DNA of 35,672 nt, from the NCBI GenBank assembly GCA_017399165.1, contig JAFQEF010000125.1:1-35672 (forward strand). The letters run 5' to 3'. This DNA comes from Akkermansia sp. Its GTDB lineage: Bacteria; Verrucomicrobiota; Verrucomicrobiia; Verrucomicrobiales; Akkermansiaceae. Below the pieces are notes generated by a model, which was not told where the DNA came from, did not search any database, and saw nothing but the letters and a program-made list of their open reading frames with translations. Of the stretch, positions 7,478-14,683 are shown one piece after another; within the stretch, counting starts at the first letter, position 1, and each line of letters begins with the position of its first letter. A program made the position numbers and the translations under genes.

Positions 7478-8512
7478 ATGCTTGACTTACGGCTTATGAA
7501 TACGCAACGAGAAGAAGAGCAGGTGGCATTGAGCATATTGAGGGGGACAGGGGTTAATATAGTGGAGGCTGCACTGATGGCAAAGGCGGTGTTGGAGGCG
7601 GGGGGCGCCCGCAGGGGGACTGCCGAAGCTACTGCACGAAGATCGTTAAAACGAGGCAAAAAAATTATTGAACTGGGGATGGCTGAGATGAAGAAGCAGG
7701 AGAGGACTGTGACGTTTGAAAAAGCGGTTGAGGCGGCGTTGCAAGCGCGAGCCGGTCGGAGGGCTCGGACCTTGTGTGATTTTCGATACATCACACGGCG
7801 GTTTATGAAGCGGTGCAGGGGGCTGGCGAAGCGGAGGGTGCGAGCCATAACAACACAAGAGTGTGCGGAATATATGGAGATGGCGTTTGATACCCCGAGC
7901 CAGCGGGCAAAGGCTCGGCGGGTGCTCAGCGGAGTGTTCAGCACGGCTGTGAAGCGTGGGTGGTGTAGTGAGAACCCCGTGGCGAGGGTAGAGCCGCCGC
8001 GTGTGGTGGAGAAGCGAATTGAGGTATTGAAGCCGAATGAAATAGAGAGATTATTACAAGCTGCCGAACAATACGAGGGGGCTCGCTGCTTGGCAGCCGT
8101 GGGCATGATGCTGTATGCGGGGATACGCCCGCATGAGGTAGCTCGCCTCACTTGGGAACAGGTGGATTTCGCGGGGCGCGCCATTTGTATTTTGCCACAG
8201 CACAGTAAAACGGGCGGTGCTCGGCTGGTGACGATACAGCCACCCTTGCTCCGTTTATTGCAGCGTTGCCGACAGGGTGGGCGCGTATGCCCGCCGCAAT
8301 GGTTGAAGCATTGGCGGGCATTGCGTAAGCAGGCAGGTTTTGCTGCCTGGCAGCCGGATGTGTTGCGCCATACCTTTGCCAGCTATCATTTACGCCATTT
8401 TAAAGATTATTCTGCTTTACAATACGAAACAGGACACCGTGACAGCAGCTTGTTGCGCACGCGGTATGTGGATATGCGTGGTGTGGCTGCTGCTGCGGAT
8501 TTTTGGAAATAA
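7478..8512 (+). CDS. Tyrosine recombinase/integrase, candidate DNA invertase
   Basis: Site-specific recombinase of the phage-integrase (XerC/D-like) superfamily. Residues about 75-175 look like the helical core-binding domain. The catalytic domain follows, with the box I Arg217 (AGIRPHEVARL), Lys244 (HSKTGGARL), Arg297 (VLRHTFAS), His320 (ETGHRD) and the nucleophile Tyr330 (RTRYVD). The His of the usual HxxR is Asp294, a tolerated variation. The first about 70 residues are extra and Arg/Lys-rich. Its 5' end lies inside the right inverted repeat. The open frame starts at 7478, but the ATG at 7496, inside the repeat, is the only start that survives inversion of the neighbouring segment. It stands alone, without phage genes. 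Its most likely target is the 18-bp repeat pair, though integration elsewhere cannot be excluded. Confidence 0.85.
   Translation: MLDLRLMNTQREEEQVALSILRGTGVNIVEAALMAKAVLEAGGARRGTAEATARRSLKRGKKIIELGMAEMKKQERTVTFEKAVEAALQARAGRRARTLCDFRYITRRFMKRCRGLAKRRVRAITTQECAEYMEMAFDTPSQRAKARRVLSGVFSTAVKRGWCSENPVARVEPPRVVEKRIEVLKPNEIERLLQAAEQYEGARCLAAVGMMLYAGIRPHEVARLTWEQVDFAGRAICILPQHSKTGGARLVTIQPPLLRLLQRCRQGGRVCPPQWLKHWRALRKQAGFAAWQPDVLRHTFASYHLRHFKDYSALQYETGHRDSSLLRTRYVDMRGVAAAADFWK
7487..7504 (+). repeat. Right inverted repeat of the predicted switch
   Basis: TTACGGCTTATGAATACG, an exact inverted copy of 7355-7372. It contains the ATG (7496) that can start the recombinase in either orientation of the 114-bp segment. 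Confidence 0.85.
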
Positions 8513-8581
8513 AAACGTAAAATGTTTTCCGGTCTTGAGTTTTTTCTTTTCCCCCGGTGCTGAGTGTGATAAACTTTGCGT

Positions 8582-9529
8582 ATGTCAACGGAAGAGCTTT
8601 CTATCGGCGTAGATATGGGCGGTACGTCCATTAAGTTTGCAGTGGTGCAGGGCACGGAGATTGTGTATAAGGCACAGCCCATGCAGACAACGGATTACCC
8701 CTCCCCGGATTGTATTGTGGAGGAGATAGGCAAGCGTCTGCGTGCCATTATGGAGAAATACCCGAGCGTGAAAGCCGTGGGCATGGGCCTGCCGGGCTTT
8801 GTGGACCACAAAGCCGGTATAGTGGACTCCCTCACTAATGTGCCGGGGTGGTATGATATCCATATACGCGATATTCTGAGCGATGCCACGGGGCTGCCCG
8901 CTGCGGTGGATAATGATGCCAACTGCATGGCTTATGCGGAGTGGAAGCTGGGGGCAGGGCGTGGTATGAATGATTTGGTGTGCCTGACGCTGGGCACGGG
9001 CATTGGCTCGGGCGTGATTGCGGGCGGGCATTTTATTCGTGGTCATTTAAGTGCTGCGGGTGAGCTGGGGCAAATGAGCATTGACTACCGTGGCCGCATT
9101 GGCTACTACGGCAACCAGGGGGCTATTGAGGACTACATTGGCCACCGCGAGATTACGGCAGAGGCGCAGGCAGCCTACGCCGCTGCGGGGCAGCCCAAAG
9201 CACTCTCCGAGTGCGGCCCGTTGGAGATTGAGCTGGCCGCCAAAGCGGGGGACCCCGTGGCACTGGCGCTGTGGGATGACATTGGCCGCAAGTTAGCCAC
9301 CTGCCTCATGAACTGCCACTATATTCTTAACCCCGAGGCATTCATCATCGGCGGTGGCGTAGCCAAGGCAGGGGATGTGTTGTTTGGGCCGGTGCGCCGT
9401 TATCTCAAGGCCCAGTTGTACCCGCCGCACTACGCCAAGATTAAGATTCTGCCTGCCATGTTCGGTAACGAGGCCGGTATCATCGGTGCTGCCCGTTTGG
9501 CACTTAATACGGCAAATCACGAGGAGTAA
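8582..9529 (+). CDS. ROK-family sugar kinase (glucokinase-like), no zinc site
   Basis: ATP-dependent kinase of the ROK family, most likely phosphorylating glucose or another hexose in the cytoplasm. The 315-residue product has the phosphate-binding loop (GVDMGGTSIKFAVV, residues 9-22), the sugar-binding/catalytic DNDAN motif (Asp112 as base), and the LTLGTGIGSGVI adenosine motif. The ROK zinc signature is missing. The usual E-x-G-H reads ELGQ (161-164), and the CxCGxxGCxE motif reads YxxGxxGAxE, with no cysteines (residues 174-183). ATG 8582 is preferred over TTG 8576. A -10-like TAAACT (8570-8575) ends 6 bp before it. The stop overlaps the next gene's start by one base (TAATG), so the two are coupled. 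Substrate is not readable from sequence. Confidence 0.85.
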   Translation: MSTEELSIGVDMGGTSIKFAVVQGTEIVYKAQPMQTTDYPSPDCIVEEIGKRLRAIMEKYPSVKAVGMGLPGFVDHKAGIVDSLTNVPGWYDIHIRDILSDATGLPAAVDNDANCMAYAEWKLGAGRGMNDLVCLTLGTGIGSGVIAGGHFIRGHLSAAGELGQMSIDYRGRIGYYGNQGAIEDYIGHREITAEAQAAYAAAGQPKALSECGPLEIELAAKAGDPVALALWDDIGRKLATCLMNCHYILNPEAFIIGGGVAKAGDVLFGPVRRYLKAQLYPPHYAKIKILPAMFGNEAGIIGAARLALNTANHEE

Positions 9530-10443
9530 TGGAGGTGGAACCCGGCAAGGCGGAGCAACGGCTCTGTGCGCGGCTGAAGCTGGATGCCGAAGCCTCCGCG
9601 TATTTGGTGCAGGCCATGCGGGCGGGGGTATCCTCTCGCTCGGCTGTTGTGCTCAGCCCCAAAGCCCCGCAGGGGTATGTGCCCCCGTTTGCCTGTGAGG
9701 ATACAGCTGCTTGGGGATGGCTTCCGCCTCGTGTGTATGTGCCGTGTGAGGGAGAACGCCCCACGGCGCACCCCGACTATGCCGCAGGTTTATATTACTC
9801 GTTGGATTTGTCCTCCTGCTGGGAGTCTGCCGCGCTGGAGGTAGTGCCGCCCCCTGCAAACAGTTTGGATTTATGCGCCGCCCCCGGTGGCAAGACCATG
9901 TTGATGGCTGCGCGTTATTTGCCGCAAAACCACACGGCTAATGAGGTAAATGCCGCCCGCCGCGGTATTTTGCGCCAAAATGTGTTGCAGTGCGGGCTGC
10001 CGAATACCGAGGTAACGGGCCTGCGCCCCGACCAATGGGCTGCCGAAGGACGCGTTTTCGATTTACTGTTGGTGGATGCCCCTTGCAGCGGGCAATCCTT
10101 GCTGTGCAAGGGTATCAAAAACCCCGGTTGTTTGGGGGCGCAGATGGTCAATGGCAATGCCAAACGCCAAAAGGGTATCATGCTGGCTGCCGTGCAGTGC
10201 GTGGCAGAGGGTGGGCATATTCTGTACTCCACCTGTACCTATGACCCCGATGAGAATGAGAAGGTTATCTCGTACATCCTGCGCCGAGTTCCGGGCTGGC
10301 AAGCTGTGGAGGTGCCGCAGCTGGCACAGTTCCGCAGTGCATTAGCAGATTTTCCGTGCTATCGGTTATTGCCGCAGCACGGTTTCGGGGCAGGCGGCTT
10401 TTGCTGCTTGCTTCAAAAAAACACAATAATTGAACAAAAATAA
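9529..10443 (+). CDS. RsmB/RsmF (NOL1/NOP2/sun)-type RNA m5C methyltransferase
   Basis: SAM-dependent methyltransferase that puts a methyl group on C5 of a cytidine in rRNA or tRNA. The Rossmann core contains the SAM loop LDLCAAPGGKT (about residues 110-120). It also contains the catalytic PCS motif in VDAPCSGQSLL (about residue 188) and the second conserved cysteine in LYSTCTYDPDENE (about residue 238), which is the nucleophile in this family. At 304 residues it is short, close to the RsmF core without the C-terminal PUA-like domain. The N-terminal ~80 residues form a small helical region. It is translationally coupled to the ROK kinase by a TAATG overlap. This is one of the few starts in the window with a purine-rich GAGGAG just upstream, but that stretch is also coding sequence. 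The target base is unknown. Confidence 0.88.
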   Translation: MEVEPGKAEQRLCARLKLDAEASAYLVQAMRAGVSSRSAVVLSPKAPQGYVPPFACEDTAAWGWLPPRVYVPCEGERPTAHPDYAAGLYYSLDLSSCWESAALEVVPPPANSLDLCAAPGGKTMLMAARYLPQNHTANEVNAARRGILRQNVLQCGLPNTEVTGLRPDQWAAEGRVFDLLLVDAPCSGQSLLCKGIKNPGCLGAQMVNGNAKRQKGIMLAAVQCVAEGGHILYSTCTYDPDENEKVISYILRRVPGWQAVEVPQLAQFRSALADFPCYRLLPQHGFGAGGFCCLLQKNTIIEQK

Positions 10444-10466
10444 CAATCAACGTGTCTATACTGAGT

Positions 10467-10994
10467 ATGAAAAAGCTCCTCCCGATGATGTTAGCCGCTT
10501 TGGCACCGTCTCTTTTTGCCTCTCCCATGCCCGAAAAGGCAGAGTTGCTGGCAACCAACACTGTGATTGCCCGTTTTGACGGCTACACCGATATTCCCTG
10601 CCGATTCATGACGGCTGATTGCCCCGACAAGTGCGACCACGCTACCAAGGTTGCCAACTTTACCGTGCTGTCTAATGAGCACTATGCCAAACCCGGTAAA
10701 TACGGTGATGATAAGGCAGAGGTTGGTTCTGTGGTGATGGTGGATATCAAGAAACCCACCCCCGGCCAAAATGACCGCTATGTTTTTGATTTGGTGGACA
10801 CCCTGCAACCCGGTGATACCGTATGCCTGACTCAGGACCACTACTATGTGAATACTGAGAGTGCCGCCTACCCCGTGCGCCCCGTTACCAAGATGGAGAA
10901 GGTGGAGAAACCCGCCAATGCTCCCGAGGTGCCCGCCGCTGTGCCTGCCACCCCCATTCAGCCCCGCATGATGCCCGGTCGTTGTGCTCGCTGA
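10467..10994 (+). CDS. Exported protein with CPDKC motif, unknown function
   Basis: No family is recognised. The 175-residue product has a signal peptide (MKKLLPMMLAALAPSLFA) and a mature domain that begins with a strand-rich region. That region carries closely spaced cysteines (C-RFMTAD-CPDKC-DHATK), suggesting a metal site or disulfide cluster. The C-terminus is a Pro/Ala-rich, low-complexity tail. The open frame begins at GTG 10452, but a TATACT box (10457-10462) covers that region, so ATG 10467 is used. Its 3' end overlaps the alpha/beta hydrolase gene by 11 bp, so the two are probably cotranscribed and may act together in the envelope. Confidence 0.75.
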   Translation: MKKLLPMMLAALAPSLFASPMPEKAELLATNTVIARFDGYTDIPCRFMTADCPDKCDHATKVANFTVLSNEHYAKPGKYGDDKAEVGSVVMVDIKKPTPGQNDRYVFDLVDTLQPGDTVCLTQDHYYVNTESAAYPVRPVTKMEKVEKPANAPEVPAAVPATPIQPRMMPGRCAR

Positions 10995-11715
10995 TTACTG
11001 CAAATTGAGTTTTATTATAGGCTGCTCTGCTCTTGCTGCAGAGCAGTCCCTTATTGTACCGCCGGCTGTGGCGCAACACGTATACCCCCAGCGCCCGCTG
11101 GAGTGCCGGCAGGCAGATGTGGCACTGGTGTTTATTGGTGGGTTCGGGGATGAAATAAGCGGCATTATCGAGCACATGGCTCGCCGTTTGCCCCCGTTAG
11201 CCGCAAAGGAAGCCCGTGCCTATTATCACTGGAATGCCGGTGTAACGGAGGATGCCACCAAGGGCTACCAAGTTATTGCAAATGCCATTACGGCTTTTCG
11301 ACAACAGAACCCCAAGGCAGATGTTGTGCTGATTGGGCATAGCATGGGGGCTGCCGCAGCCGTGAAGGCCGCAGAATTACTGCCACCCCGCACACCGGAG
11401 CAAGGGCGCGTTTTTCTGATAACGCTTGACCCCACGGATCGCGTGGTGCAACCTGTTCGCCCGCACTCCGTTGCGTGGTGGGGCAATGCTTATGTGGTGA
11501 ACTCGCAATCCGGGCATGATTTTATCGCAGAGCTCGGCGGGCGGTGGAACCATTGTAAACAGGCGGACGCTAATATATGCTTTAACGGCTTGCGTACGGA
11601 TGAGTTCGGGTACGAGTTCATTCATGATAACGCCCTTTCGCTATTGATGAGTTGTCGCGGCTCCGTCAAATCCTCATTGTTCAAATTGCTTAATTATCAA
11701 TTGAACAACAAATAA
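10984..11715 (+). CDS. Exported alpha/beta-hydrolase (lipase/esterase-like)
   Basis: Predicted serine hydrolase of the alpha/beta fold. The nucleophile elbow GHSMG is seen at residues 118-122 (Ser120), preceded by a buried strand (ADVVLI) and followed by helix AAAAVKAAELL. A candidate acid is in ITLDPTD (about residue 145), and candidate histidines are in SGHDF (about 178) and FIHDNAL near the C-terminus. The N-terminus holds a short hydrophobic stretch (LSFIIGCSALAAEQ) that could be a signal peptide or a lipobox-like sequence (IIGC). The start is the GTG overlapping the end of the preceding gene; TTG 11005 is an alternative. Overall shape resembles PGAP1-like or DUF-type serine esterases. 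The substrate is unknown. Confidence 0.7.
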   Translation: MLADYCKLSFIIGCSALAAEQSLIVPPAVAQHVYPQRPLECRQADVALVFIGGFGDEISGIIEHMARRLPPLAAKEARAYYHWNAGVTEDATKGYQVIANAITAFRQQNPKADVVLIGHSMGAAAAVKAAELLPPRTPEQGRVFLITLDPTDRVVQPVRPHSVAWWGNAYVVNSQSGHDFIAELGGRWNHCKQADANICFNGLRTDEFGYEFIHDNALSLLMSCRGSVKSSLFKLLNYQLNNK

Positions 11716-11718
11716 AGA

Positions 11719-11747
11719 TTTACAATCTGCCGTATTGGTGCTAAAGT
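11719..11747 (+). promoter_or_regulatory. Promoter of alr
   Basis: TTTACA (11719-11724), a 17-bp spacer and TAAAGT (11742-11747). The -10 ends 6 bp before the alr ATG, which predicts a leaderless transcript. Confidence 0.65.
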
Positions 11748-11753
11748 GGGCGT

Positions 11754-12860
11754 ATGATACAAGAGAGTCCGCCAAGAGCTTGGGTAGAGGTAAACCTGGA
11801 GGCCATTGCGCATAATTTGGATGTAGCTCGCCAGGCCTTGCCGGATACTGCGCTGATGCCGGTTATCAAAGCCGGGGCATACGGGCACGGGCTTGAGCCG
11901 GTTGCACGGCGTTTGGATACGGATGGTATTGCCTTTTTCGGGGTTGCTAATGCGGGCGAGGCCCGCCGCCTCAGCCGCGCCGGGGTGCGTACCAAGCCTT
12001 TTATCTTGGGCCCCACTTTCCCCGAGGAACGAGAGGAAATTGTGCTCAATAACTGGTGTGCAACGGTTTCCACCCTTGAGGAAGCCGCACATTTTAACAG
12101 ATTGGCAGAGCTGTACGATAAAACGTTTTTGGTTCATTTGGCCATAGATACCGGCATGGGCAGAGAGGGCTTTTTGCCGCAGCAATTACAAAGTGTTGTA
12201 GAGACACTACCCGCCATGCAGCATTTGCGGGTGGATGGTGTGATGTCTCATTTCCCCTCGGCAGATGAAGATGTTTCATACACCCAGGACGAAATAGGAC
12301 TTTTCACCGATTGTGTTCAACAATTACAGCAGCATTTCCGCTTGCGCTACCGCCACATTGCCGCCAGTGCGGGTGAGCTGGGGTATGAGGTGCCCATTGC
12401 CAATTTGGCACGCCCCGGTTTGTTGTTGTACGGCGTGGCACCCATGGCCTCTATTTACGATGGCTTGCTCAAACCCACCCTGCGTCTTTCCTCCCGCGTT
12501 TCTTTGGTGCGTGAGCTGCCTGCCGGGCACGGTGTTGCCTATGGCCGCACCTATATAACGGGTAAACCCACGCGCGTGGCTACTATCGGTATCGGTTATG
12601 CGGACGGCTGGCCTCGCAGTATCTCCGGCAAGGGCGCGCGCGTGTATATCAACGGCCATTTTTGCCCGATGCTGGGGCGTGTAACCATGGACCAAATTAT
12701 GGCAGATGTTACGCATGTGCCCTTTGTGGAGCCCGGAGATGAGGTGGAGCTTATCGGCCCCCACATCCCCATAACAGAGGTTGCCGAAAAGGCGGATACC
12801 ATTGTGTGGACCATCTTCACCGGGCTCGGCCCGAGGCTTCCCCGTGTCTATTCTGCCTGA
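11754..12860 (+). CDS. alr: Alanine racemase
   Basis: PLP-dependent enzyme that interconverts L- and D-alanine to supply D-Ala for peptidoglycan. At 368 residues it has the normal size. The PLP lysine is in VIKAGAYGHG (Lys near residue 40; the usual motif is KANAYGHG). The N-terminal TIM barrel continues through DTGMGREG and VDGVMSHFPSAD. The C-terminal domain supplies the other catalytic base tyrosine region, GHGVAYGRTYI, then IGIGYADGWPR and the typical ending TGLGPRLPRVY. It has its own leaderless-type promoter and is followed by pyrH about 95 bp downstream. Confidence 0.95.
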   Translation: MIQESPPRAWVEVNLEAIAHNLDVARQALPDTALMPVIKAGAYGHGLEPVARRLDTDGIAFFGVANAGEARRLSRAGVRTKPFILGPTFPEEREEIVLNNWCATVSTLEEAAHFNRLAELYDKTFLVHLAIDTGMGREGFLPQQLQSVVETLPAMQHLRVDGVMSHFPSADEDVSYTQDEIGLFTDCVQQLQQHFRLRYRHIAASAGELGYEVPIANLARPGLLLYGVAPMASIYDGLLKPTLRLSSRVSLVRELPAGHGVAYGRTYITGKPTRVATIGIGYADGWPRSISGKGARVYINGHFCPMLGRVTMDQIMADVTHVPFVEPGDEVELIGPHIPITEVAEKADTIVWTIFTGLGPRLPRVYSA

Positions 12861-12954
12861 AATTCGTAAAACTTTTCACACTGGCACATTTTAGACTCGC
12901 TTTTTGGCCGGAAACATGGCAGATTATTGCAGAACAAATATTTTTTCACATCTT

Positions 12955-13686
12955 ATGAGTGAAACCGTATCTCCCAAGTACAAGCGTATCCTGCTCAAGT
13001 TGAGCGGGGAGGCTCTGCGCGCCCCCGGCAGCAGAGACAACATTTCTCCGGAAATTGTAGCCAGAATAGCTCGCGAAATTGCTGAGGCTCAACAACGTGG
13101 TAACTTGCAGATTGCCATTGTAGTGGGTGGTGGCAACATTTGGCGTGGTGCCAAGGCCAGTGTGCGTGGCATGGATCGCCCCACGGCAGACTACGTGGGT
13201 ATGCTTGCAACGGTGATGAATGCTCTTTCCATTTGCTCTGCCGTGCAAGAGGCCGGTGTGCCTTGCCATGTGATGAGTGCCATTGAAATGAAGAACGTGG
13301 CAGAGCCCTACGTACGCAACATTGCCCGTGAGGATTTGCGCGCCGGCCAAGTGGTTGTATTTGCTGCCGGTACGGGTAACCCCTTCTTCAGCACAGATAC
13401 CGCCGCCGCCCTGCGCGCCTGCGAAATTAATGCAGAGGTGGTGATGAAGGCAACCTCTGTAGATGGTGTGTATACCGCAGACCCCAAGAAGGACCCCACC
13501 GCCACGCGCTTTGACACCATTTCTTATGAAGAATGCATCAGCCGTGAGTTGCAGGTGATGGACCAAACAGCTTTCACCCTTTGTAAGGATAACCACAAGC
13601 CCATTATGGTATTTGACATGCACCAGCCCGGCAACATTACTCGTGCGCTGCTCGGTGAGCAAATCGGTACCATCATCGGTGAATAA
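12955..13686 (+). CDS. pyrH: UMP kinase
   Basis: Phosphorylates UMP to UDP with ATP. It is an amino-acid-kinase-fold hexamer essential for pyrimidine nucleotide supply. The 243-residue product has the KLSGEAL start motif, the GGGNIWRG glycine loop, GTGNPFFSTDTAAALRA and the DGVYTADPKKD segment, all conserved in PyrH. The frame is open upstream to 12904, but the usual PyrH N-terminus begins close to the ATG at 12955 (MSETVSPKYKRILLKLSGEA), which is used here. It is followed 29 bp later by frr, the classic neighbour in many bacteria, and then by a bactofilin gene. No clear promoter was identified directly upstream. Confidence 0.96.
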   Translation: MSETVSPKYKRILLKLSGEALRAPGSRDNISPEIVARIAREIAEAQQRGNLQIAIVVGGGNIWRGAKASVRGMDRPTADYVGMLATVMNALSICSAVQEAGVPCHVMSAIEMKNVAEPYVRNIAREDLRAGQVVVFAAGTGNPFFSTDTAAALRACEINAEVVMKATSVDGVYTADPKKDPTATRFDTISYEECISRELQVMDQTAFTLCKDNHKPIMVFDMHQPGNITRALLGEQIGTIIGE

Positions 13687-13715
13687 TTTTTCAGAACTTA
13701 AACATCAAACATAAC

Positions 13716-14282
13716 ATGGACGAAGAAACACTCCTGCTCGAAACCGAAACCTCTATGGAGGAGGCTGTAGAGCGCATGATGGCTGACTTTGCCGGTGTGC
13801 GTACCGGTAAGGCATCTCCCTCCCTCGTGGACAATATGGACATCTACGTGGCCTCCTACGGCACGAGCATGAAGCTTAAGAGCATTGCCGTGGTTTCCAC
13901 GCCCGATGCCCGCTCCATCCTCATTCAACCGTTTGACCCCAGCACTCTTAACGATATTAAGAAGGCTATTGCTGAGAGCAAACTCAACCTTAACCCCATC
14001 ATCGATGCCCGCTCCGTACGTCTTCCCATTCCCGAGCTGAGCGGCGAGCGCCGTAAGGAGCTCTGCAAGTATGTGAAGAGCCTCTCCGAGGATACTCGTG
14101 TACGCATTCGCGGTGCCCGTAAGGCCGGTATGGATGGTATCAAGAAGCTCAAGGCCGACAACATTCTGACCGAGGACGGCGTGCGCCAGACCGAGGAGAA
14201 GGTGCAGAAGCTGACCGATAAGTATGTGAAGAAGGTGGACGAGCTGGTAACCGCCAAAGAAAAAGAAATCATGACGGTGTAA
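13716..14282 (+). CDS. frr: Ribosome recycling factor
   Basis: Splits post-termination ribosomes together with EF-G. The 188-residue product is full length. It has the three-helix bundle pattern with VRTGKASPSLVDN near the N-terminus, the conserved SIAVVSTPDARSILIQPFDPS beta-domain, and RLPIPELSGERRKEL followed by the long charged C-terminal helices. It lies 29 bp after pyrH and 21 bp before the bactofilin gene. No Shine-Dalgarno sequence precedes the start. Confidence 0.97.
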   Translation: MDEETLLLETETSMEEAVERMMADFAGVRTGKASPSLVDNMDIYVASYGTSMKLKSIAVVSTPDARSILIQPFDPSTLNDIKKAIAESKLNLNPIIDARSVRLPIPELSGERRKELCKYVKSLSEDTRVRIRGARKAGMDGIKKLKADNILTEDGVRQTEEKVQKLTDKYVKKVDELVTAKEKEIMTV

Positions 14283-14303
14283 TACCGAAGCATTTATACA
14301 TTT

Positions 14304-14621
14304 ATGAGCAACACAACTAACGTTCTTGCACAGGGGATTGAGATTATCGGTTCCATCACCTTCCAGAATGACATGCACATTGATGGTAAGGTGGAGGGCG
14401 AAATCCTCTCCGAATCCGGTAAAGTGACCATCGGTGAGTTGGCCGACATCAAAGGCAACATCCGCGCCGGTGAGGTTCACGTATATGGCCGTGTGGATGG
14501 CAATGTGGACAGCACCCGCTGCCACCTTAACGACCACGCCGTTGTTAATGGAGACATCACTACCAATGTACTTTCCATGGTAGAGGGTGCTCGCCTTTCC
14601 GGCCGTGCCGAAATCGGTTAA
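14304..14621 (+). CDS. Bactofilin (polymer-forming cytoskeletal protein)
   Basis: Small beta-helical protein that self-assembles into filaments without nucleotide and often recruits cell wall enzymes or organises cell shape. The 105-residue product is nearly all bactofilin domain. It starts IIGSITFQNDMHIDGKVEG, followed by six-residue-spaced turns (GKVTIGELADIKGNIRAGEVHVYGRVDG) ending in ARLSGRAEIG. There is little N- or C-terminal extension. It is the last gene of the pyrH-frr cluster and is followed by a terminator-like hairpin, so it is probably cotranscribed with frr. Confidence 0.92.
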   Translation: MSNTTNVLAQGIEIIGSITFQNDMHIDGKVEGEILSESGKVTIGELADIKGNIRAGEVHVYGRVDGNVDSTRCHLNDHAVVNGDITTNVLSMVEGARLSGRAEIG

Positions 14622-14647
14622 TCCCACCCTCTCAATACATTTTCAGT

Positions 14648-14683
14648 CGGTGTTCCGTTTAACGGTTCACCGGCTTTTTATTT
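14648..14683 (+). terminator. Terminator after pyrH-frr-bactofilin cluster
   Basis: CGGTG (14648-14652) and CCGT (14655-14658) pair with ACGG (14662-14665) and CACCG (14668-14672) around a TTA loop, with two T-T mismatches. The hairpin is followed by TTTTTATTTT. It sits between convergent genes. Confidence 0.65.

Larger units (their letters stand above)
7349..7504. promoter_or_regulatory. Predicted invertible promoter switch (shown in OFF state)
   Basis: Perfect 18-bp inverted repeats (7355-7372 and 7487-7504) bound a 114-bp segment (7373-7486). Reading towards the surface gene (minus strand), TATACT (7349-7354) follows the left repeat directly. As drawn, the hexamer 17 bp upstream of it is GTGCTT, a poor -35. 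At the right repeat the inner flank is CTTGAC, so TTGACT (7482-7487) points into the recombinase gene, where the matching -10 position is CAACGA. If the segment inverts, TTGACT faces TATACT at exactly 17 bp, making a near-consensus promoter for the gene at 7321. What is seen is the repeats, boxes and spacing. Inversion itself is inferred. Confidence 0.75.

Noticed and set aside
7355..7504. The inverted repeats as a transcription terminator hairpin
   Set aside because: The arms are separated by 114 bp and no T-run follows either arm. Placement against the -35 and -10 boxes fits a recombination switch better.
7355..8512. Integrated phage or mobile island around the recombinase
   Set aside because: No phage, conjugation or cargo genes and no direct repeats were seen. 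Core genes resume immediately at 8582.
12946..13662. Long minus-strand open frame opposite pyrH
   Set aside because: Shadow of pyrH; PyrH motifs are complete on the plus strand.
13698..14627. 309-codon minus-strand open frame opposite frr and the bactofilin gene
   Set aside because: Both plus-strand genes are unmistakable. The antisense frame has no recognisable motif.
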